From Alphaproteobacteria bacterium (GTDB taxonomy: Bacteria; Pseudomonadota; Alphaproteobacteria; M2410): DNA of 51,315 nt. The stretch is taken from NCBI GenBank assembly GCA_030614785.1, contig JAUWTJ010000024.1, forward strand, positions 1 through 51,315, read 5' to 3'. Below are positions 45,211-51,315 of the stretch, one piece after another (within the stretch, counting starts at the first letter, position 1; every line of letters starts with the position of its first letter). The position numbers were made by a program, and so were the translations under genes. The notes under the pieces are model-generated. The model was not told the origin of the DNA. It was given only the letters and a program-made list of their open reading frames with translations, and searched no databases.

Positions 45211-46248
45211 TTACATTGCCGCCGGGACGTCTGCCCAGATCAAATCCGGCCAAATCGTCACAACACCGCCCACAAGGACAACGAAAAGGAGTGATAGCGG
45301 CAGGAAGACTTTCCAGCCAAGACGCATCAACTGGTCATAGCGATACCGTGGCACCATGGCCTTGACCATGGCGAACATGAAGAAGACCATGCAGACCTTG
45401 AGCACAAACCAGAAGACTCCTGGAATAAACCCGAGGAATTCAAATGGCGGCAGCCAGCCGCCAAGGAACAGGATCGTGGTCATGGCGCACATCAGCACGA
45501 TGTTCATATACTCGGCGAGCATGAAAAGCAGATAGCCGGTCGATGAATATTCAACCTGATACCCGGCCACAAGTTCGGACTCGGCCTCCGGAAGATCAAA
45601 CGGCGGCCGGTTGGTCTCGGCCAGGGCCGAGATAAAGAACATGATGAACATCGGGAAAAGCGGGATCGCGAACCAGATATTCTGCTGCGCATTGACGATG
45701 TCGGTAAGATTGAGCGATCCAACCAGTAGCAGAACCGTGATCAGGATGAACCCGATGGAGACTTCATAGGACACCATCTGCGCTGCCGAACGCAGTGCGC
45801 CAAGGAATGGATATTTTGAGTTTGAGGCCCAGCCGCCCATGATAATGCCGTAGACGCCGAGCGAGGAGATCGCAAAAAGATACATGACACCGACGTTGAT
45901 GTCGGCAATGACCCACGTGGCAGAGACCGGGATAACGGCCCATGCCCCGCTCGCCAGCGTAACAGAGATCAAGGGCGCAAGGAAAAAGACGCCCTTGTTG
46001 GCCCCAGCCGGAATGATCACTTCCTTAAAGACGAACTTGAGGAAGTCGGCAAAACTTTGCAGCAGACCAAAGGGTCCAACAACATTTGGCCCCCGGCGCA
46101 ACTGAACCGCTGCCCAGATCTTGCGGTCGGCCACAAGCAGAAAGGCAATCGATAACAGCAGGACCACAAGCAGGATCAGGCAGAAAGAGAAGTCCAGGAC
46201 AACCCGGCCCAACGGCGTTTGATAAAATTCAACCATTGCTTCAACCAT
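45211..46248 (-). CDS. nuoH: NADH-quinone oxidoreductase subunit H
   Basis: An eight-helix subunit (345 aa with the chosen start) that forms much of the quinone chamber. Conserved loop residues are in [39 protein letters not shown] and [20 protein letters not shown]. The ATG at 46248 lies inside the nuoG stop region (8-bp overlap). A second ATG at 46236 ([10 protein letters not shown]) is equally possible. The open frame upstream of both overlaps nuoG and is not expected to be translated. Confidence 0.95.
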   Translation of the reverse strand: MVEAMVEFYQTPLGRVVLDFSFCLILLVVLLLSIAFLLVADRKIWAAVQLRRGPNVVGPFGLLQSFADFLKFVFKEVIIPAGANKGVFFLAPLISVTLASGAWAVIPVSATWVIADINVGVMYLFAISSLGVYGIIMGGWASNSKYPFLGALRSAAQMVSYEVSIGFILITVLLLVGSLNLTDIVNAQQNIWFAIPLFPMFIMFFISALAETNRPPFDLPEAESELVAGYQVEYSSTGYLLFMLAEYMNIVLMCAMTTILFLGGWLPPFEFLGFIPGVFWFVLKVCMVFFMFAMVKAMVPRYRYDQLMRLGWKVFLPLSLLFVVLVGGVVTIWPDLIWADVPAAM

Positions 46249-48328
46249 TGGTCCCCGATGCCTCCGCTGTTTTGGCCCGGTTTTGACCATGAACAAAGAC
46301 CGCACTGCACTCAGCCATAATCTCCGACGCCCGAGCGATCGGATTGGTCAGATAGAAGTCTGTGACAGGTGAGGCAAACCCCATGTCGCCGACGGCGCCC
46401 GAAACACCAACTGAACCCAGATCAAGAGAATTGCCCTCAGGCGCTGTATTGGCGGAACCAAAATGCGGGTGAGCTTCGATCATGGCAGCAACCAGTTCGC
46501 CCTGGGTCTTCCATGGCAGCGGCTTTCCGATGACACCTGACAGAGCGCGAAGGATAGACCAGTCTTCCTTGGCCTCACCCGGGGGATAAACCGCGCGCCG
46601 TCCGTGTTGGACCCGACCTTCGGTATTGACCCAGATCGCATTCTTTTCTGTGTAGGCCGCGCCCGGGAGAACAACGTCTGCCGCATGCGCACCTGCGTCG
46701 CCGTGGGAGCCCTGATAAATTACAAAGGCGCGAGACAGACGGCGCGTCTCTATTTCGTCGGCACCGAGGAGATAGACAACTTCAATATCGCCGCCTTCGA
46801 CACCGGTCAGGATATTGGCAACATCGTGCCCGCCTTCGCCCGGCACAAGACCGAGGTCGAGACCGGCAACACGCGCCGCTGCGGTATGCAGAACATTGAA
46901 ACCGTTCCAGTCCTCGCTCACCATGCCAGTCGTCTCGGCAACCTTTGCTGCCAGGCTGAGAATAGCGGCGCCATCGGCGCGAGCAAGAGCGCCCTGGCCA
47001 ATAATGAGCATCGGGCGTTTGGCGTTTTTCAGCACAGACGCGAAACTGTGATTGCCATCGGCAATATCTTTAAGCGTTGCCGGACCTGCGCCCAACTGAT
47101 CCACATCGTAGGTCAGATCGTGCACTGCGCCGACATTTCCTATTGGCATGTTCGAGGCGGCCCAGGCCTTGCGGATGCGCGCATTGATCAGCGGCGCTTC
47201 ATGGCGCGGGTTTGTGCCGATAAGAAGCAGTGCGTCTGCATCTTCAATGCCGGCAATCGTGGTGTTGAAGAGATAGTTGCTGCGAGGCCCCTTGAGCTTG
47301 GCACCATCCTGGCGACAATCAACATTCGGACTTCCAAGACTATCCATTAACCCCTTAAGGGCATACATGCTCTCCGCACAGACCATATCACCGGCAATCG
47401 CAGCAACCTTTGATCCTTCAAGACCCTTGAGCTTTTCAGCAATCGCGGCAAAGGCCTCGTCCCATGTGGCAGGCTCAAGCTTGCCATCGCGGCGCACATA
47501 GGGCTTGTCGAGACGCTGACGACGCAGACCATCCCAGATGAACCGCGTCTTGTCCGAAATCCATTCTTCGTTCACGTCCTCATTGAGGCGCGGAAGAATG
47601 CGCATGACTTCGCGGCCACGGGTATCAACGCGAATATTGGATCCAACGGCATCCATCACATCGACCGTCTCGGTCTTCTTGAGCTCCCAGGGCCGCGCCT
47701 TGAAAGCGTAGGGCTTGGACGTCAAGGCTCCGACCGGACACAGATCGATTACATTGCCGGAAAGCTCTGAGTCGACCGCCTTGTCGAGATAGGAGGTAAT
47801 TTCAGCGCTTTCACCGCGGCCAATCAGACCCATATCGGAAATCCCGGCCACTTCTGTCGTGAACCGAACGCACCGCGTGCAGTGAATGCAGCGGGTCATA
47901 ATCGTGCGGATCAGCGGCCCGAGATCCTTGTTGGTTACAGCCCGTTTGTTCTCATCGTAGCGTGAGCCGTCGACACCAAAGGCCATGGCCTGGTCCTGCA
48001 AATCACATTCACCGCCCTGATCACAAATCGGGCAATCCAGCGGATGGTTGATCAGGAGAAATTCCATCACCCCGTCGCGTGCCTTCTTGACCATCGGCGT
48101 ATCGGTATGGATTTTCATGTCCGGAGCGCACGGCATGGCGCAGCTGGCAGCCGGTTTGGGCGGCCCGCCTTCAACTTCCACAAGACACATCCGGCAGTTA
48201 CCGGCAACACTCAGGCGCTCGTGATAACAGAACCGCGGGATTTCACGGCCCGCAAGCTCGCACACCTGCATCACCGTCATGCCCGGTTCATATTCAACCT
48301 CAATGCCGTCTACTGTCGCTGTTGGCAT
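46241..48328 (-). CDS. nuoG: NADH-quinone oxidoreductase subunit G
   Basis: A 695-aa iron-sulfur subunit. The N-terminal [2Fe-2S] domain has cysteines in [19 protein letters not shown]. The HxxxC cluster motif is [18 protein letters not shown], and a ferredoxin-like [4Fe-4S] site is CIHCTRC with a later LCPVGAL. A molybdopterin-oxidoreductase-like but cofactor-free C-terminal region follows. I chose the ATG at 48328 ([16 protein letters not shown]), 4 bp past the nuoF stop with GGAG upstream. Thirteen open codons before it overlap nuoF. Confidence 0.96.
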   Translation of the reverse strand: MPTATVDGIEVEYEPGMTVMQVCELAGREIPRFCYHERLSVAGNCRMCLVEVEGGPPKPAASCAMPCAPDMKIHTDTPMVKKARDGVMEFLLINHPLDCPICDQGGECDLQDQAMAFGVDGSRYDENKRAVTNKDLGPLIRTIMTRCIHCTRCVRFTTEVAGISDMGLIGRGESAEITSYLDKAVDSELSGNVIDLCPVGALTSKPYAFKARPWELKKTETVDVMDAVGSNIRVDTRGREVMRILPRLNEDVNEEWISDKTRFIWDGLRRQRLDKPYVRRDGKLEPATWDEAFAAIAEKLKGLEGSKVAAIAGDMVCAESMYALKGLMDSLGSPNVDCRQDGAKLKGPRSNYLFNTTIAGIEDADALLLIGTNPRHEAPLINARIRKAWAASNMPIGNVGAVHDLTYDVDQLGAGPATLKDIADGNHSFASVLKNAKRPMLIIGQGALARADGAAILSLAAKVAETTGMVSEDWNGFNVLHTAAARVAGLDLGLVPGEGGHDVANILTGVEGGDIEVVYLLGADEIETRRLSRAFVIYQGSHGDAGAHAADVVLPGAAYTEKNAIWVNTEGRVQHGRRAVYPPGEAKEDWSILRALSGVIGKPLPWKTQGELVAAMIEAHPHFGSANTAPEGNSLDLGSVGVSGAVGDMGFASPVTDFYLTNPIARASEIMAECSAVFVHGQNRAKTAEASGTNG

Positions 48329-48332
48329 CAGT

Positions 48333-49616
48333 TCACTCCGCTGCAACTTGGCCCGCATTGGCATCAATGCGGTCTTCGATTTCTTTCCGGAAATGCCGGA
48401 TCAACCCCTGGACCGGCCATGCAGCCGCATCCCCGAGGGCACAAATGGTGTGGCCTTCGACCTGTTTGGTCACGTCCCACAACATATCAATTTCAGATTT
48501 TTGCGCTTCGCCTTTTACAAGACGTTCCATCACGCGCCACATCCAGCCGGTGCCTTCGCGGCACGGCGTACACTGGCCACAGGACTCGTGTTTGTAGAAA
48601 GCGGCAAGCCTTGCAATGGCTTTTACAATGTCCGTAGACTTGTCCATGACGATCACAGCCGCCGTCCCGAGACCTGACTGCACCTCTTTCAGGGAGTCGA
48701 AATCCATCAAGACTGTGTCGCAAATCTCTTTTGGCAGAAGCGGAACGGAAGACCCGCCGGGAATAATAGCCAGCAGATTATCCCAGCCACCACGTACACC
48801 GCCGGCATGGCGCTCGATCAGCTCACGCAGGGAGATGCCCATTTCTTCTTCCACATTACACGGATTATTCACGTGACCGGAAATCGAAAAGATCTTTGTG
48901 CCGGTATTGCCAGGGCGTCCAAGGTTGTCAAACCATGACGAGCCGCGCCGTAAAATGGTCGGGGCGACGGCAATACTCTCAACATTGTTGACCGTTGTCG
49001 GGCAGCCATAGAGCCCCATATTGGCCGGGAACGGCGGCTTGAGACGTGGCTGGCCCTTCTTGCCTTCGAGGCTTTCCAGCAGCGCAGTTTCCTCGCCGCA
49101 GATATAGGCCCCTGCCCCGTGGTGCAGATAGATGTCATAATCCCATCCCGAGCCGGCAGCATTCTTGCCGAGAAGCCCGGCTTCATAGGCTTCATCGATT
49201 GCCGCCTGGAGACGATGGCGAACTTCGATATATTCACCGCGCAGATAGATATAGCAGGTGTTGGCTCCCATGGAGAACCCGGCAATCAGGCACCCTTCGA
49301 GCAAGATATGCGGATCGTTGCGCATGATCTCACGGTCCTTGCAGGTGCCAGGCTCGGACTCGTCTGCATTGACAACCAGGTAATGTGGACGTCCGTCATT
49401 TTCCTTTGGCATAAAGGACCATTTGAGGCCGGTCGGGAACCCCGCGCCGCCGCGACCGCGAAGACCAGAGGCCTTCATCTCGTCGATGATATAGTCGCGA
49501 CCCTTTTGGATCAGGCCGCCGGTATTGTCCCACGCGCCGCGTTTGCGCGCGCCCGGAAGACGCCAGTCGTGCAGGCCATAAAGGTTTGTGAATATCCGGT
49601 CCTTGTCCTGAAGCAT
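48333..49616 (-). CDS. nuoF: NADH-quinone oxidoreductase subunit F
   Basis: The 427-aa NADH-oxidising subunit. The FMN/NADH region is [16 protein letters not shown] (51-66) and [16 protein letters not shown]. Cluster N3 ligands are C346, C349 and C352 ([11 protein letters not shown]) and C392 (HTICALG). Its start shares one base with the nuoE stop (TAATG). Confidence 0.98.
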   Translation of the reverse strand: MLQDKDRIFTNLYGLHDWRLPGARKRGAWDNTGGLIQKGRDYIIDEMKASGLRGRGGAGFPTGLKWSFMPKENDGRPHYLVVNADESEPGTCKDREIMRNDPHILLEGCLIAGFSMGANTCYIYLRGEYIEVRHRLQAAIDEAYEAGLLGKNAAGSGWDYDIYLHHGAGAYICGEETALLESLEGKKGQPRLKPPFPANMGLYGCPTTVNNVESIAVAPTILRRGSSWFDNLGRPGNTGTKIFSISGHVNNPCNVEEEMGISLRELIERHAGGVRGGWDNLLAIIPGGSSVPLLPKEICDTVLMDFDSLKEVQSGLGTAAVIVMDKSTDIVKAIARLAAFYKHESCGQCTPCREGTGWMWRVMERLVKGEAQKSEIDMLWDVTKQVEGHTICALGDAAAWPVQGLIRHFRKEIEDRIDANAGQVAAE

Positions 49617-50236
49617 TATTCAGCGCCTCCATAAAGGGCAGGATCGCTGAGCGATGTCAGTTCACCAAACGGTTCGGAACTCTTGCGTCCTTTTTGGGAA
49701 CCCGGTGTAACGTCCTTGCCCTCGGCCAGCGCGTCCAGAATCTCAGCCATGATGGTTTCGTCAAGATCCTCGAAATAATTATCGTTGATCTGAACCATCG
49801 GCGCATTGGCGCAGGCCCCGAGACATTCAACTTCCATCCAGGAGAACTTGCCGTCCTCGGACAGGGTGTTTGCCGCCCTGGCGATTTTGTTCTTGCAGAC
49901 TTTGACGATTTCGTCGGAGCCGCGAAGCCAGCACGGCGTAGTCGTACAGACCTGGACGAAATGCTCACCCACCGGCGCGGTATTGAACATGGTGTAAAAA
50001 CTCACCACTTCGTAGACACGGATCTCGGCCATATCCAGCATGTCCGACAGATAGCGCACCACGGCGGCATCAACGTATCCACCGTTTTCCTTCTGGGCTT
50101 CCCACAGAAAGGGAATGACGCAGCTTTGCTTGCGATCCGCCGGATATTTTTCCAGCTGCTTTTTCGCCCACTCAAGCTTGGGAGCGGAAAACGCGAACGC
50201 TTCGGCGCTGTCTTTTGTTATTTTCGATATGGCCAT
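49616..50236 (-). CDS. nuoE: NADH-quinone oxidoreductase subunit E
   Basis: A 206-aa thioredoxin-like [2Fe-2S] subunit (cluster N1a) with ligands C97, C102, C138 and C142 (VCTTTPC, VECLGAC). It has a C-terminal extension of about 40 residues past the core domain, as in other alphaproteobacteria. It lies 35 bp downstream of nuoD. Confidence 0.97.
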   Translation of the reverse strand: MAISKITKDSAEAFAFSAPKLEWAKKQLEKYPADRKQSCVIPFLWEAQKENGGYVDAAVVRYLSDMLDMAEIRVYEVVSFYTMFNTAPVGEHFVQVCTTTPCWLRGSDEIVKVCKNKIARAANTLSEDGKFSWMEVECLGACANAPMVQINDNYFEDLDETIMAEILDALAEGKDVTPGSQKGRKSSEPFGELTSLSDPALYGGAE

Positions 50237-50271
50237 ACGTGAGCCCTTAAACCTTTACGAATGCCGGCTAA

Positions 50272-51315
50272 CTACCGGTCGATTTCTCCGAACACCGCAT
50301 CAATCGTCCCGATAATCGCGGGAATATCTGCCAGCTGATGGCCTTTGGACAAAAAGTCCATCGCCCCGAGATGAGGGTATCCTGGCGCCCTGATCTTGCA
50401 GCGATAAGGCTTGTTGGTTCCGTCGGACACCAGATAGACACCAAACTCGCCTTTCGGCGCTTCAATCCCTGCGTAAACCTCGCCTTCAGGCACGCGGAAC
50501 CCTTCCGTATGCAGCTTGAAGTGATGGATCAACGCTTCCATGGAATTCTTCATATCCTCGCGTTTTGGCGGCGTGACCTTGCCATCCTCTGCCGCGACGG
50601 GACCTTCGGGCATTTTCTCGATGCACTGACGAATAATCGAGACGCTCTGGCGCATCTCTTCCATGCGAACCACATAGCGGTCATAGCAATCGCCGTTCTT
50701 GCCAACCACAACCTTGAAGTCGAGTTCGCTGTAACACTCATAAGGCTGCGCGCGGCGCAAATCCCAGGCGGCACCGGTACAGCGCACCATGATCCCGGTA
50801 AAGCCGCGGGCCAGGGCTTCATCAAGGGTGAACTTGCAGATATCAACATTGCGCTGTTTGAAAATGCGGTTGTCTGTCAGCAGCCCTTCGATGTCATCCA
50901 GAACACCCGGAAAACTCTCGCACCAGGCCAGAATATCTTCGGCCAGCCCCGCAGGCATATCCTGATGGACACCGCCCGGTCGGAAATAGGCGGTGTGAAG
51001 CCGGGCGCCGGAAACGCGCTCGCAGAAAATCATCAGCTTTTCACGTTCTTCAAAGCCCCACAGCGGCGGCGTCAGCGCCCCAACATCCATGGCCTGTGTG
51101 GTGACATTGAGAAGATGATTCAGGATCCGGCCAATTTCGCAGAACAGAACACGCAGATACTGGCCGCGCTTTGGCACCTCGAGGCCGAGCAGTTTTTCAA
51201 CAGCCAGACAGAACGCATGCTCCTGGTTCATGGGCGCGACATAGTCCAGCCGGTCAAAATAGGGCAGCGCCTGCAAGTAGGTCTTGTGCTCGATCAGCTT
51301 TTCGGTGCCGCGATG
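50272..51315 (-). CDS. nuoD: NADH-quinone oxidoreductase subunit D (partial, 5' end off the window)
   Basis: The C-terminal 347 residues of the 49-kDa quinone-site subunit. The reading frame is open to the last base and starts mid-protein with [18 protein letters not shown], which belongs to the [NiFe]-hydrogenase-like N-terminal core (quinone-site His region). [11 protein letters not shown]-type ([13 protein letters not shown]) and the C-terminal [34 protein letters not shown] (seen as [16 protein letters not shown] and onward) are characteristic. nuoC, B and A should lie just beyond the right edge. Confidence 0.97.
   Translation of the reverse strand, partial: HRGTEKLIEHKTYLQALPYFDRLDYVAPMNQEHAFCLAVEKLLGLEVPKRGQYLRVLFCEIGRILNHLLNVTTQAMDVGALTPPLWGFEEREKLMIFCERVSGARLHTAYFRPGGVHQDMPAGLAEDILAWCESFPGVLDDIEGLLTDNRIFKQRNVDICKFTLDEALARGFTGIMVRCTGAAWDLRRAQPYECYSELDFKVVVGKNGDCYDRYVVRMEEMRQSVSIIRQCIEKMPEGPVAAEDGKVTPPKREDMKNSMEALIHHFKLHTEGFRVPEGEVYAGIEAPKGEFGVYLVSDGTNKPYRCKIRAPGYPHLGAMDFLSKGHQLADIPAIIGTIDAVFGEIDR

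Overview
The window is chromosomal DNA of an alphaproteobacterium, most likely marine. I place it by protein type and gene order rather than by any marker RNA: the alphaproteobacterial short prolyl-tRNA synthetase, a BirA without a DNA-binding domain, RNase J, DUF1467, and the chains nuo-birA-coaX-rnj, mce-DUF1467-proS-lolC-lolD-dnaE, mrp/hflK-hflC-degP and trxB-lsrB. A Gram-negative 'marine proteobacterial' sortase with its VIT/vWA substrate supports the habitat guess. The order is not resolved. I see no phage, transposase, CRISPR array, tRNA or rRNA.

Layout. 1-3.7 kb: start of ilvB, miaA, serB, an acyl-CoA dehydrogenase and a small membrane protein. 3.7-7.8 kb: a nitrite uptake and assimilation locus, nirC divergent from nirBD, with two divergent sigma-54 promoters and a possible NtrC site between them. 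7.8-12.9 kb: degP, hflC and hflK facing mrp. 12.9-19.3 kb: an Lrp-type regulator, an ELM1-like protein, a 54-aa ORF, trxB, an LsrB/VtlR-type regulator followed by a C-rich structured intergenic region (candidate AbcR-like sRNA), a frameshifted pyrE, a small membrane protein and aspC. 19.5-24.3 kb: sortase substrate, sortase, a 45-aa antisense-overlapping ORF and rhlE. 24.3-33.6 kb: dnaE, a 34-aa ORF behind two LexA boxes, lolD, lolC, proS, an unknown anchored protein, a candidate structured RNA, DUF1467 and mce. 33.8-35.3 kb: a soluble PAS histidine kinase. 35.4 kb to the end: rnj, coaX, birA and nuoN to nuoD, all on the minus strand, with nuoD running off the edge.

Functional themes are respiratory complex I, envelope quality control (DegP, HflKC, LolCD, sortase), nitrogen assimilation under probable NtrC/sigma-54 control, and housekeeping (DnaE, ProS, PyrE, CoaX, BirA, RNase J).

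The most unusual item is at 28.0-28.2 kb. A 34-codon ORF for a single-membrane-segment peptide has a strong Shine-Dalgarno. Its promoter has a perfect -35 and is bracketed by two perfect alphaproteobacterial SOS boxes. It looks like an SOS-induced membrane peptide, the class to which the Caulobacter division inhibitor SidA belongs. Two candidate small RNAs (16.8-17.0 kb and 32.6-32.8 kb) share a perfect 12-nt complementarity. Two essential genes carry apparent lesions, a one-base frameshift in pyrE and Asp-to-Ala at the third catalytic aspartate of DnaE. Both should be checked against reads before being believed.
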